Below, one piece after another: positions 29,889 through 38,401 of a stretch of 64,000 bases of DNA. The notes below the pieces were generated by a model. The model was given only the letters and a program-made list of their open reading frames with translations. It did not search any database and was not told the origin of the DNA. Origin of the DNA: an uncultured Paracoccaceae bacterium (GTDB taxonomy: Bacteria > Pseudomonadota > Alphaproteobacteria > Rhodobacterales > Rhodobacteraceae); NCBI GenBank assembly GCA_947496605.1, contig CANMDF010000004.1, positions 124,001 to 188,000 on the forward strand, written 5' to 3'. The position numbers and the translations under genes were made by a program. How positions within the stretch are numbered: position 1 is the stretch's first letter; each line of letters opens with the position of its first letter.

Positions 29889-30273
29889 CAGCCGCCTCAA
29901 TCATATCTAATGCACCGTCAAAATCGCGGGTGTAATAGGGGTCAGGCACATCTGTCTGGGCCATCAACTTCACCGGCGTTGTGTTTCCTGCCGGGCGCAA
30001 TTGTTCGATATCAGCCTGGTTCTGGCGATCCATCGCGACGATCAGATCAAAGGCGTCAAAATCATCCGCCCTGAACTGACGTGCTCTTAGGTTGCTGAGA
30101 TCAATGCCATGGGCACGCGCCGCCGCTTGCATCGGGCCATAGGGCGGATCGCCCACATGCCACCCCCCTGTCCCAGCACTATCAAGTGTCAGTTCGGGCG
30201 CTATGCGCCGCATCGCCCCTTCAGCTGCGGGCGAACGGCAAATATTGCCCAAACACACAAAGACAATCCGCAT
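29845..30273 (-). CDS. Low-molecular-weight protein-tyrosine phosphatase
   Basis: A 142-residue phosphatase. The P-loop CLGNICRSP (C7, R13) is the C-x5-R(S/T) signature of LMW-PTPs, and the general-acid Asp lies in DVPDPYY near the C-terminus. The start at 30273 puts the P-loop in the usual place. It overlaps the stop of the upstream membrane protein gene (TGATG), so both are probably co-translated. LMW-PTPs in bacteria often act on exopolysaccharide tyrosine kinases, but no such gene is seen here. Confidence 0.92.
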   Translation of the reverse strand: MRIVFVCLGNICRSPAAEGAMRRIAPELTLDSAGTGGWHVGDPPYGPMQAAARAHGIDLSNLRARQFRADDFDAFDLIVAMDRQNQADIEQLRPAGNTTPVKLMAQTDVPDPYYTRDFDGALDMIEAAATRLLAHISRTPDR

Positions 30274-30704
30274 CAGCGCAACACGCCGCGTTTGGTCATG
30301 GCGCGTGCATAGATCCACAAAAGAACAAGGATCACGGGGATGCCGATCGTGAAAACGATCGCCGCTGTGCCCGCCACCGCAAGCATACTAGCGCCGTCGG
30401 CAATGCCATAAGTGTAGATGGATGATCCGATCAATCCGATCAGCGAAAGCGCAAAGGCTGATCCGGCAAAACGTGATCGCAGCACGAGCAACAGCGATCC
30501 AATGATCGAAAACCAAACCCCAAGAGCCCATGTAAACCCAAACCACGTCGGTGCGTCTTGCAACATCGCGAGCCGCTCGGGTGGTTGCTCTGCCAAATAA
30601 GCGGCTACATTGGTGCGTGTCATCACATAGTCGATTGCACCCCCTGCGTTCCAGACAAGTGATAGAATACCTACGATCCAAAGGTGAATTGGTGTCTTTG
30701 TCAT
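30273..30704 (-). CDS. Small four-helix membrane protein
   Basis: A 143-residue integral membrane protein with about four hydrophobic helices (WIVGILSLVWNAGGAIDYV; TWALGVWFSIIGSLLLVL; ALSLIGLIGSSIYTYGIA; IVFTIGIPVILVLLWIYA). The pattern resembles the short sugar-transporter-like or DoxX-like membrane proteins common in proteobacteria. GGAGGT lies seven bases before the ATG at 30704; a second ATG two codons earlier is too close to it. It is translationally linked to the phosphatase gene. The function is unknown. Confidence 0.75.
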   Translation of the reverse strand: MTKTPIHLWIVGILSLVWNAGGAIDYVMTRTNVAAYLAEQPPERLAMLQDAPTWFGFTWALGVWFSIIGSLLLVLRSRFAGSAFALSLIGLIGSSIYTYGIADGASMLAVAGTAAIVFTIGIPVILVLLWIYARAMTKRGVLR

Positions 30705-30844
30705 GATCATACCTCCTCTATTGTTTGCTCCAGCCTAGCCGACATCGCGCAATCCACCAACAAAACGCCAAATGCTTTGGCCCTGCCCGGTTCTTTACGC
30801 ATAAATGGTGTTGATCCTTTTGAGAAAGCTGGCATTTCTTCAAC

Positions 30845-31354
30845 ATGACTTTACGCAAACCAACAGTCTCAGATGCATCCAGTATCGCAGCCATATCGTT
30901 GGAGGTATGGATCGGCACCTATTTGAAACGTGGTGTGAGTGCTTTCTTCGCGGATTATGCACTGACAGAGTTCACGCCTGCAAAGACGGCGAAACTGATC
31001 TCTGACCCCAACCAATTCATGCTCGTTTCACAGAACGACGAAGGGATTGATGGTTTCATGCGGGTATCAACGGCAAGCAAAGCGCCTGTGGCCGGATGTT
31101 CAGAAATGGAAATAGCCACGCTCTACGTGCAACCGCGCCACCACGGGAAAGGTATTGGCAAACGCCTTCTGAATGCTGCGTTTCAGCATTGCGATGAAAC
31201 GAACGTACCCTCAGTTTGGCTTGCGACAAACGCTGAGAATACGCCAGCGATCGCTTTCTATCTGGCGCAGGGTTTCAAACATGTCGGAGAGACACATTTC
31301 CGCATCGAGGATCAGGGATATCTCAACTACGTCTACGCTTATCAGTTTGCATGA
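30845..31354 (+). CDS. GNAT-family N-acetyltransferase
   Basis: A 169-residue GNAT enzyme. The acetyl-CoA loop is in IATLYVQPRHHGKGIGKRLL (Q/R-x-x-G-x-G/A pattern), followed by AENTPAIAFYLAQGFKHVGE, the usual motif B. The N-terminus starts MTLRKPTVSDASSIAAISLEVW. It is transcribed alone in front of meaB with 51 bases between. The substrate (amine, peptide or small molecule) is unknown. Confidence 0.88.
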   Translation: MTLRKPTVSDASSIAAISLEVWIGTYLKRGVSAFFADYALTEFTPAKTAKLISDPNQFMLVSQNDEGIDGFMRVSTASKAPVAGCSEMEIATLYVQPRHHGKGIGKRLLNAAFQHCDETNVPSVWLATNAENTPAIAFYLAQGFKHVGETHFRIEDQGYLNYVYAYQFA

Positions 31355-31405
31355 TGTGGCCCCACATGGGTGGCAGAGTTGTCTTTCGCCCGATAAGAAG
31401 CTGTT

Positions 31406-32401
31406 ATGAGCAAGACAACAGATATCGCGGCATTGGCCAAAGGTGTGCAGGGGGGCGACCGCCGTGCGCTTGCCCGTGCAATTACGTTGGTCGAAAGTGG
31501 GCGTGCAGATCACCGTGAAGATGCGCTTGGGCTGTTGACCGCCCTTGGAACTGAGAAGCAAGCCTTGCGCATTGGTCTGTCAGGCACGCCGGGTGTCGGC
31601 AAATCCACGTTTATCGAGAGCTTCGGTTTGATGCTGACAGGCATGGGCAAACGCGTGGCAGTGCTGGCGGTTGATCCTTCGTCGGCCCGCTCGGGTGGGT
31701 CCATATTGGGTGACAAAACCCGCATGGATTTCCTTGCCCGTGATCCCAACGCCTTTATTCGCCCCTCACCCAGTCAGACGCAATTGGGTGGCGTTGCGCG
31801 GCGTTCACGCGAAGCTGTCGCACTCTGCGAAGCGGCTGGTTTTGATGTGGTGCTGATCGAAACCGTTGGTGTCGGGCAATCTGAGACTGTTGTCGCACAA
31901 ATGGCCGACCTTTTTGTTTTGCTTCTGGCGCCGGCTGGCGGTGATGAATTGCAGGGTGTGAAACGTGGCATCATGGAGATGGCCGATCTGATCCTTGTCA
32001 ATAAAGCCGATGGCGACCTGAAACCGCAAGCTATTCGGACCTGTGCGGATTATGCTGGTGCATTGCGATTGCTGCGCAAGCGCGCCCAAGACCCCGATGA
32101 TTTCCCCAAAGCATTGACCATTTCTGCGCTAGAGGCCGAAGGTTTGCAGACGGCTTGGGATGAAATGGAAAACCTGATCACTTGGCGCCGTGAACATGGC
32201 ATTTGGGATACAACACGTGAGGCACAGGGCGGGTATTGGCTGGATCAAGACGTGCGCAATGGTCTATTGGCGTTGCTGCTGGATGACCCACAGACCGCAA
32301 GGCGCATGGCGGCAGCCCAAGCAGACGTAAAAGCCGGGCGCAAGACCCCAACAGCGGCAGCGGCGACAGTCTTGGGACCTATGCGCGACCGTATAAGTTA
32401 G
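31406..32401 (+). CDS. meaB: Methylmalonyl-CoA mutase-associated GTPase
   Basis: G3E-family GTPase that protects and reactivates B12-dependent methylmalonyl-CoA mutase. At 331 residues it has the Walker A GLSGTPGVGKS ending at residue 67, AVDPSSARSGGSILGDKTRM, the ETVGVGQSE switch, and the G4 motif NKADGD. The mutase itself is not in this window, but mce and prpE are, which supports a working propionyl-CoA to succinyl-CoA pathway. A LAO/ArgK transport-kinase label would be an older name for the same family. Confidence 0.95.
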   Translation: MSKTTDIAALAKGVQGGDRRALARAITLVESGRADHREDALGLLTALGTEKQALRIGLSGTPGVGKSTFIESFGLMLTGMGKRVAVLAVDPSSARSGGSILGDKTRMDFLARDPNAFIRPSPSQTQLGGVARRSREAVALCEAAGFDVVLIETVGVGQSETVVAQMADLFVLLLAPAGGDELQGVKRGIMEMADLILVNKADGDLKPQAIRTCADYAGALRLLRKRAQDPDDFPKALTISALEAEGLQTAWDEMENLITWRREHGIWDTTREAQGGYWLDQDVRNGLLALLLDDPQTARRMAAAQADVKAGRKTPTAAAATVLGPMRDRIS

Positions 32402-32464
32402 GGAACTCACACAACGGAGCTTTCAACAGGCCAAGAAACCTGTATGAAGCGAGGGCAAACCGGG

Positions 32465-32493
32465 TTGACGGGATCAAGGAATCCGCCTATCTC
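32465..32493 (+). promoter_or_regulatory. Predicted promoter of rpmB
   Basis: TTGACG (32465-32470), a 17-base spacer and TATCTC (32488-32493) lie about 100 bases before rpmB, a good sigma-70-type match for a ribosomal protein gene. Confidence 0.55.
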
Positions 32494-32511
32494 GCGCTGA
32501 TCTTATTCACG

Positions 32512-32583
32512 ACCCTGCAGATGCGGGGTCCACAACCCGTATCACAGGATACCCCGCCACCCGGGCGGTGATGTCCAAAGGAC
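32512..32583 (+). promoter_or_regulatory. Structured 5' leader of rpmB
   Basis: Three consecutive stems can form: ACCCTGC/GCGGGGT (32512-32518 with 32523-32529), CCGCC/GGCGG (32554-32558 with 32564-32568) and GTCC/GGAC (32573-32576 with 32580-32583). The last partly covers an AAGGA box. Such a leader could mediate autoregulation by L28; this is inference. Confidence 0.4.
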
Positions 32584-32596
32584 AAGGAAAACGCTC

Positions 32597-32881
32597 ATGT
32601 CGCGCCGTTGCGAACTGACTGGAAAAGGCCCAATGTCTGGCAACAATGTCAGCCACGCCAAGAACCGTACCCGCCGCCGCTTTTTGCCAAACCTGCAGGA
32701 TGTGACGCTGATGTCCGACACGCTGGGCCGGTCTTTCAAATTCAAAATCTCTAACGCGGCATTGCGCACCGTTGATCACCGCGGTGGTCTGGATGCGTTC
32801 ATGGCGAAAGCCAAAGACGCCGAGCTGTCCGACAGCGCGTTGAAGGTAAAGAAAGAGATTGCAAAAGCAACAGCGGCGTAA
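32597..32881 (+). CDS. rpmB: 50S ribosomal protein L28
   Basis: Large-subunit ribosomal protein. The 94-residue sequence starts [21 protein letters not shown], followed by [15 protein letters not shown], both standard for the alphaproteobacterial L28. AAGGAAAA lies eight bases before the ATG. It has its own predicted promoter, a structured leader and a strong terminator directly after the stop, so it is a single-gene transcription unit. Confidence 0.97.
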   Translation: MSRRCELTGKGPMSGNNVSHAKNRTRRRFLPNLQDVTLMSDTLGRSFKFKISNAALRTVDHRGGLDAFMAKAKDAELSDSALKVKKEIAKATAA

Positions 32882-32904
32882 GCCAAGCTTTTGATGATTG
32901 ATTG

Positions 32905-32932
32905 AAAAGGCGTCGCATTGCGGCGCCTTTTT
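32905..32932. terminator. Rho-independent terminator after rpmB
   Basis: AAAAGGCGTCGC (32905-32916) pairs with GCGGCGCCTTTT (32920-32931, one G-U pair) around a 3-base loop and runs into a T-tract. With A-tract and T-tract on both sides it can also stop the convergent YrbL-like gene, whose stop codon it overlaps. Confidence 0.9.
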
Positions 32933-33611
32933 ACGTGGCGCGTGCAAATGTGAATTGCTGTCGGTCGAAAACCAAACCGAACTTTGTGAATCGGTCAAAC
33001 CGTTTGACCAACCGCGTTCTTCTGACCATTGCCGAATACCGCCGCACCGGGATCAGGTTCACATCACCCAATCCGTCAACCAAGACAAAACGGACCCCAC
33101 CGTTGCCATCAGCACCCTTCACAATATTGGCCCCGTTAACATCGTGGGTCGGCACTTGCGATTGCAACAGCCGCTGGGCGAACAGACTAAGTGCTGCGAT
33201 ATCTTCATCCGCAAGCACGCCTTTGCGACCTAACGCGTTCAACGTAGGCCCCGGTGAATGGCCATCCAAGCTGATCTTCTCACAGATTTGCAAGGGGCCC
33301 AGCTCCGACGGTACAAATCCAAAAATACGGGCAATCGGCAATGCGGCCAAATCCAACGGTCCGTTGAGACAAGCCCGCAGATAAGTCTTATGTTCGACAG
33401 AGACATGATAGGTGTGAAAGCCCGGCAGATTGCGCAGCAAAAAGGACTTGAGATCCCATGACTTCAACTGTCTTTCCTGCCACGGCTTTTGCCGCTTGAA
33501 CACCAATGCTGGATAATCGTCGCAAGCATAGATTGACCGCTCAGCACCTTCGCTAATCTGCAAAAGTTGCGCTTTGCCAAGGGTTTGCAAGGGGATATCG
33601 AATGGCGACAT
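32931..33611 (-). CDS. YrbL-family (PhoP-regulated network) kinase-like protein
   Basis: A 226-residue protein resembling the YrbL family. Features include an N-terminal GAERSIYACDDYPALVFKRQK with a Lys that could be the kinase Lys, a middle EKISLDGHSPGPTL, and VPTHDVNGANIVKG...VLVDGLGDVNLIPV that looks like degenerate catalytic and metal loops (HD..N and DG.G). YrbL in enterobacteria belongs to the PhoP regulon, but its activity is not established. It is convergent with rpmB, sharing the terminator. Confidence 0.75.
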   Translation of the reverse strand: MSPFDIPLQTLGKAQLLQISEGAERSIYACDDYPALVFKRQKPWQERQLKSWDLKSFLLRNLPGFHTYHVSVEHKTYLRACLNGPLDLAALPIARIFGFVPSELGPLQICEKISLDGHSPGPTLNALGRKGVLADEDIAALSLFAQRLLQSQVPTHDVNGANIVKGADGNGGVRFVLVDGLGDVNLIPVRRYSAMVRRTRLVKRFDRFTKFGLVFDRQQFTFARAT

Positions 33612-33702
33612 GGCACAGTCCTATTCACCTGCGCACCAATAATCAAGCAACGCTCCACCCGATGCTGGCACCTTGTCCCGCCATGTGGCAAAGCTATTGC
33701 CT

Positions 33703-36108
33703 ATGACCGCGCTTCCGATTGATCCCGTTCTTCCAGAACTGATGCAGGCCCTCGCCGAAGCAGGCCGCGCCGTCTTGCAGGCCCCACCGGGTGCAGGCAA
33801 GACCACCCGCGTGCCGCTTGCAATGTTGGATGCGGATTTGACCCGGGGCAAAATCATCATGCTGGAACCCCGTAGGCTTGCCGCACGCGCCGCAGCTGAA
33901 CGCCTGGCAGAGGGTCTGGGTGAAGCGCCCGGCCAGACAATCGGCTACCGGATGCGCGGTGACAACAAACCCGGCAAACGGGTTGAGGTCGTCACCGAGG
34001 GTATCCTGACCCGGATGATCCAATCTGATCCTGATCTTGCAGGGATTGGGGCAATCATCTTTGATGAATTTCACGAACGATCCTTGAATGCCGACCTTGG
34101 CCTCGCGCTCGCATGGGAAAGTCGCACGATCTTGCGACCTGATCTGATTGTGTTGGTCATGTCAGCGACACTTGATGCAGCCCCCGTGGCTGCCATGCTT
34201 GATGATGCGCCTGTCATCGCATCTGAAGGCCGCTCTTACCCCGTAACAACCCATTTCCTTGACAGCGCCGTCCCCAAGACACAACGGCTGGATGCGGCCA
34301 CCGCAGATTTGGTCGTTTCGGCAGTCGCGCAAACCAAAGGTGGCGTACTGGTCTTTCTGCCGGGCGAAGGTGAAATTCGCCGCACGGCTGCATTGCTTGA
34401 AAAACGCCTGCCAGCTGATTGCACCATCCGCCCGCTTTATGGTGCCTTGCCCTTTGCCGCTCAGCGCAAGGCGATCGCCCCGGTTCAACAAGGCCGCAAG
34501 ATCGTGCTGGCCACATCGATTGCGGAAACCTCACTCACGATTGAGGATATCCGCGTTGTCGTCGATGCCGGACGTGCACGCCGTGCACGGTTCGATCCCG
34601 GCTCAGGCATGTCGCGGCTGATCACCGAACGGGTCAGCAAAGCCGAAGCAACCCAACGCGCGGGTCGTGCAGGGCGCGTTGCCCCCGGTGACGCCTATTG
34701 CCTATGGACCAAAGGCGAACACGGCGCTCTGCCTGCGTTTGCCCCCGCCGAAATCGAAGCCGCTGACCTTGCAGGTCTTGCGCTTGAACTGGCCAATTGG
34801 GGCAGCAGTGATCTTGCGTTTCTGACGCCCCCTCCTGAAGGTGCCTTGAGCGAGGCCCGAGACCTGCTGACAGGCTTAGGCGCCTTGGATGGAACGGGCC
34901 GTATCACCGCACATGGGCGCGCATTGACCGCTTTGCCGTTGCATCCGCGTTTGGCGCATATGCTGCAAACCGCGGGCAAGGCAGCGGCCCCCTTGGCCGC
35001 CCTGCTTGCTGCACGTGATCCGCTGCGTGGCGCACCTGTTGATCTGTCGTTGCGCATCGCAGCGCTGGCCGGGCGTTATGATGGCCCGGGCGAGAAACAC
35101 CATGCGGCACTGGCGCAAATCAAATCCGAGATTCCACGTTTGGCCAAAGGTTTGCCTAACACAGCCCAACTGTCGCTTGGGCAGCAGGCTGCCCTTGCCT
35201 ACCCCGACCGCATCGGGTTGCGCCGCAAAGGGGATGACCCGCGCTATGTGCTTTCGGGCGGCAAAGGGGCCATTATGGATGCCGCAGACCCAATGGCAGG
35301 GCAACGGTTGATCGTCGCCACTGATTTAGACGGCGACACGCGTGAGGCACGGATCAGACAAGCCGTGATCATATCAGAACGGGAGCTACGCGATGTCTTT
35401 GCAGAACAGATCGCATGGCAGGATGTCTGCGTCTGGTCTAAACGCGAACGCCGGGTACTGACCCGTCAGCAAGAACGCTTTGGCGCATTGGCCTTGGATG
35501 ACCGGCAATGGTCTGACGCGCCAGCGGACGCCATCGCAATGGCGATGTTAGAGGGTGTTGGGCACCTTGGGATACGACCGTCACCTGCCGCAGACAGGTT
35601 TCGGGCCCGTGTCCGTCTGGTGGATGATCTGCCCGCGATGGATGATGCAACTTTGTTGGACACACGCGAGGATTGGCTTTTGCCGCACCTGCAAGGCGTG
35701 CGCAGCGCGGATGACTGGAAACGCTTTGATATCTTGCCTGCGCTGCGGGCCATGTTGGATTGGGATCAAACGCAACGTCTGGACCGTGCCGCCCCGCCGC
35801 ATTTCATCACACCTTTGGGCCGCAAAATTCCGATTGACTATGACGGCCAAGCACCGGGCATCACCCTGCGCCTGCAAGAGATGTTTGGCGTCATAAAACA
35901 CCCAATGGTGGGCCGCGAACCACTGCGGGTCACGTTGCTGTCGCCAGGGCAAAAACCGGTGCAAGTGACCCAAGACATTGTGGGTTTCTGGGCTACGTCT
36001 TATGCCGATGTCAGGCGCGATATGCGGGGCCGATATCCACGCCATCCGTGGCCCGAAGACCCCACTCAAGCAGACCCAACACTGCGTGCCAAACCGCGGG
36101 GTACATAA
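33703..36108 (+). CDS. hrpB: ATP-dependent helicase HrpB
   Basis: DExH-box RNA helicase-like protein of 801 residues. The P-loop APPGAGKTT is at residues 27-35, and the Walker B is DEFH at 121-124. SAT (motif III), the QRAGRAGR of motif VI near residue 318 and the HrpB-specific C-terminal domain ending in YPRHPWPEDP complete the pattern. MTALPIDPVLPEL is the usual N-terminus, so ATG 33703 is preferred over an upstream TTG. Its cellular role is poorly defined; loss is usually mild in other bacteria. Confidence 0.95.
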   Translation: MTALPIDPVLPELMQALAEAGRAVLQAPPGAGKTTRVPLAMLDADLTRGKIIMLEPRRLAARAAAERLAEGLGEAPGQTIGYRMRGDNKPGKRVEVVTEGILTRMIQSDPDLAGIGAIIFDEFHERSLNADLGLALAWESRTILRPDLIVLVMSATLDAAPVAAMLDDAPVIASEGRSYPVTTHFLDSAVPKTQRLDAATADLVVSAVAQTKGGVLVFLPGEGEIRRTAALLEKRLPADCTIRPLYGALPFAAQRKAIAPVQQGRKIVLATSIAETSLTIEDIRVVVDAGRARRARFDPGSGMSRLITERVSKAEATQRAGRAGRVAPGDAYCLWTKGEHGALPAFAPAEIEAADLAGLALELANWGSSDLAFLTPPPEGALSEARDLLTGLGALDGTGRITAHGRALTALPLHPRLAHMLQTAGKAAAPLAALLAARDPLRGAPVDLSLRIAALAGRYDGPGEKHHAALAQIKSEIPRLAKGLPNTAQLSLGQQAALAYPDRIGLRRKGDDPRYVLSGGKGAIMDAADPMAGQRLIVATDLDGDTREARIRQAVIISERELRDVFAEQIAWQDVCVWSKRERRVLTRQQERFGALALDDRQWSDAPADAIAMAMLEGVGHLGIRPSPAADRFRARVRLVDDLPAMDDATLLDTREDWLLPHLQGVRSADDWKRFDILPALRAMLDWDQTQRLDRAAPPHFITPLGRKIPIDYDGQAPGITLRLQEMFGVIKHPMVGREPLRVTLLSPGQKPVQVTQDIVGFWATSYADVRRDMRGRYPRHPWPEDPTQADPTLRAKPRGT

Positions 36109-36175
36109 GGGAATTTGCGTTTCGATTCGGTGTCTGTTAATTAAAACACAATAAAAATAGCCTATTGGCAGGTAC

Positions 36176-36634
36176 ATGAGCACTCTCGACCGTTCGTTTT
36201 GGACGGGCCGCAAGGTCCGCGCCGTTGACCCCACCGCAATTGTGCAAGTGGGTGCACTGTGTTTGCGACCCGGTAAGTCCGGTCAAAAAGTGCTGCTGGT
36301 CAAATCGTCGCGCGGGCGCTGGATTATCCCAAAAGGTTGGCCCATGGATGGGCACACAGACGCTGAAACCGCGAAGATAGAAGCATGGGAAGAAGCCGGA
36401 TTGCGCAAAGGCCGCGTCAGCAAAGCGCCGATTGGCGGCTATGTAACTGAAAAGCGCTTTGACGACGGGCGCGTCGCGACTTGTCATGTCAGCGTGTACC
36501 GTATCGATGTCAAAGCAACGACCAAGACTTATCCAGAGGCAGCAATCCGCAAACGTAAATGGATGTCACTGGGAAAGGCCATCAAGAAGGTTGATGATGT
36601 GGGACTGCGAGCGTTTCTGAAGGCCGTCAAATAG
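36176..36634 (+). CDS. Nudix hydrolase (DIPP-like)
   Basis: A 152-residue Nudix protein. The Nudix box reads G-WPMDG-H-TDAETAK-IEAWEEAGL: the core EAWEEAG metal-binding stretch is intact, but the first Glu of the consensus is His and the Arg is Ile. PKGWP before the box is characteristic of diphosphoinositol-polyphosphate-phosphohydrolase-like bacterial members. The substrate is probably a nucleoside or inositol polyphosphate, not determinable here. It is convergent with the LysR gene; a GCCGTC/GACGGC stem (36623-36639) spans its stop codon. Confidence 0.85.
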   Translation: MSTLDRSFWTGRKVRAVDPTAIVQVGALCLRPGKSGQKVLLVKSSRGRWIIPKGWPMDGHTDAETAKIEAWEEAGLRKGRVSKAPIGGYVTEKRFDDGRVATCHVSVYRIDVKATTKTYPEAAIRKRKWMSLGKAIKKVDDVGLRAFLKAVK

Positions 36635-36696
36635 ACGGCGAAAGGTTGGTTTGCGGACTTCTCCGCCTTCGAGCTTGGAGGAGCCAATGACCGCTT

Positions 36697-37632
36697 TTAT
36701 TGTTCAGCCGGGCTTGATCGCCTGTTCCCGAAACCGTGTTCCGTGGCCCAAGGCTGATCCATCATGAAGTCGATAAACAGATGTGCGAGGCCATCTCTTG
36801 GGCTGTTGGTCGGGTAGATTGCGTAAACGTCGATCGGGCGCAATTGAACCTGAGGCACCAACTGGACCAGACGTCGGGCGCGAAAGTCATCGGCAACGAG
36901 GGGGTATGTTTCAATCATAAAACCCAGCCCCTCGTCGACAAACTTTCGGGCCGTCGTGTAGTTACTGCAGGTGACAGCTTTCTTTGGTGCGCGTTGCGGG
37001 GCCGTACCATCTGCCAAAGTTGAGAACGCTGACCACGGCATCGCACGGCTTTGTATCCAGTCCCAGCCGGCCAAGTCGTCAATCAACTTTGGAACGGGCC
37101 TTCCTTGCACATAAGACGGTGCCGCAAAGACACAAAAATCCACCTTACCCAGTTTGCGCGCTTTATAGCTGCTATCATCAAGGTCGTTGGTACGGCCCCT
37201 AATCGCGACGTCAATGTTGGACCCTTCAAGAGGGATCGACCGGTCTTCAAGTTGAATTGACAGATGCACATCCGGGTAGGATTGGGCGAACCGCGTAAAG
37301 GTTTCAACATAAGGGCTGTGCGAAAACGGCGTCGAGGCTGCGATCGTCAGCGTTCCCGTTGGGTGCGACGCACGCCGCCGCACCGCAGAAAGCCCATCGA
37401 TGGCGGCGGAGGTCATGCGCTGACTAGCAGCCAAAAGTGCCACGCCCGCATCAGTCAACGACATGCGGCGCGTAGAACGGTACAGCAATGGTGTGCCAAG
37501 GTCTTCTTCAAGCTTGGTGATGTGGTGACTGATCACCGACGGTGACAGATGCAGCTGTTTCGCCGCCCCTCGAAACGATCCAAGTTCGGCGACCGTCTGA
37601 AAGATCGCCATGGTTCTGAGTTGATCAATCAT
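36697..37632 (-). CDS. LysR-family transcriptional regulator
   Basis: A 311-residue LysR regulator. The N-terminal winged helix (residues about 1-60) reads MIDQLRTMAIFQTVAELGSF, then RGAAKQLHLSPSVISHHITKLE. A periplasmic-binding-protein-like effector domain follows (about 90-300). It is divergent from the 90-residue gene at 37752 with 119 bases between, the usual arrangement for a LysR protein and its target. The effector is unknown. Confidence 0.93.
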   Translation of the reverse strand: MIDQLRTMAIFQTVAELGSFRGAAKQLHLSPSVISHHITKLEEDLGTPLLYRSTRRMSLTDAGVALLAASQRMTSAAIDGLSAVRRRASHPTGTLTIAASTPFSHSPYVETFTRFAQSYPDVHLSIQLEDRSIPLEGSNIDVAIRGRTNDLDDSSYKARKLGKVDFCVFAAPSYVQGRPVPKLIDDLAGWDWIQSRAMPWSAFSTLADGTAPQRAPKKAVTCSNYTTARKFVDEGLGFMIETYPLVADDFRARRLVQLVPQVQLRPIDVYAIYPTNSPRDGLAHLFIDFMMDQPWATEHGFGNRRSSPAEQ

Positions 37633-37751
37633 TGTTCGACCTCATGAAACTATGAACAGCATAATGCATGTATACCCTCATAAACGCAGCCATGCCAAGA
37701 TTCAGCACGCCAGCCAACAGGTCGGCAAAACTGAATTTTGAAAGGCACAAC

Positions 37752-38024
37752 ATGACACTGCTCGTATCTGTAACCCGCGTCTCGCACATCCCTGTCGGGA
37801 CCGAACTCGATGAATTCCACACCGCACACCAAGACGTATTCGGCAGTGCCGTCGGAAAAATGACATTTCTGCGTGACCCACAAGATGCCAATCAGGCTGC
37901 TGTTGTCGGCGAAGTTTACGACCTCGAAAAGATGCGTCAGATCAGCCGCACACCAGAGGGTGACGCGATGATGCGCAAGTTTGGCTTCATCGAGCAGCTT
38001 AGCTTTTTTCTAGAGGACGCGTAG
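37752..38024 (+). CDS. Small protein, possible dimeric alpha/beta-barrel
   Basis: A 90-residue soluble protein starting MTLLVSVTRVSHIPVGTELD and ending EQLSFFLEDA. The alternation of strands and two helices (TELDEFHTAHQDVF; EGDAMMRKFGFIEQL) is compatible with an antibiotic-monooxygenase-like dimeric barrel, but I do not recognise the family. ATG 37752 is favoured over upstream in-frame codons because those overlap the divergent regulatory region. It probably belongs to the LysR regulator at 36697. Confidence 0.6.
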   Translation: MTLLVSVTRVSHIPVGTELDEFHTAHQDVFGSAVGKMTFLRDPQDANQAAVVGEVYDLEKMRQISRTPEGDAMMRKFGFIEQLSFFLEDA

Positions 38025-38027
38025 GAC

Positions 38028-38165
38028 ATGTGGTTCTGGGGGCCAAAACGCTTGCCTGCCGAGCTCAATATCTTAGATGCTCACATTTCACCGGATGATC
38101 GGTACGACCTAAGACTTCAGGAATTGATCATTTCGCAACAGCATTTTCTTTTCTTCCGGCCATAG
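38028..38165 (+). CDS. Possible 45-residue protein
   Basis: An ATG three bases after the preceding stop opens a 45-codon frame (MWFWGPKRLPAELNILDAHI...). There is no clear Shine-Dalgarno; translation could be coupled to the preceding gene. I see no family. It may be noise or a fragment. Confidence 0.25.
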   Translation: MWFWGPKRLPAELNILDAHISPDDRYDLRLQELIISQQHFLFFRP

Positions 38166-38401
38166 CGGTCTGAATATCACTTAAGATCAAACAAAGCGCG
38201 CGATTAGTAGTGCGATGCAGGTCGCGCGTTCACTAAGACTTTCACCAGCTAAAAACTATAAACAACAACTTTGCCGAACAGCAGCCAAAGCGGGCTTTGA
38301 TACGTTTCGCAGCATCGGTAAAAATGGCCTCAAAGCCAACATTCAACGATCAAAACCACCTCCTTAAGGGGCGGCTTTCTTTCCAACCACCCCTGCAGCC
38401 C
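38166..38401. other. Intergenic stretch without a supported gene
   Basis: AT-richer than its surroundings. It holds one open frame of 50 codons on the plus strand (38215-38367) with a Lys/Arg-rich sequence and no visible ribosome site. I cannot assign it to an element; it may be decayed coding DNA. It lies directly downstream of argF. Confidence 0.4.
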
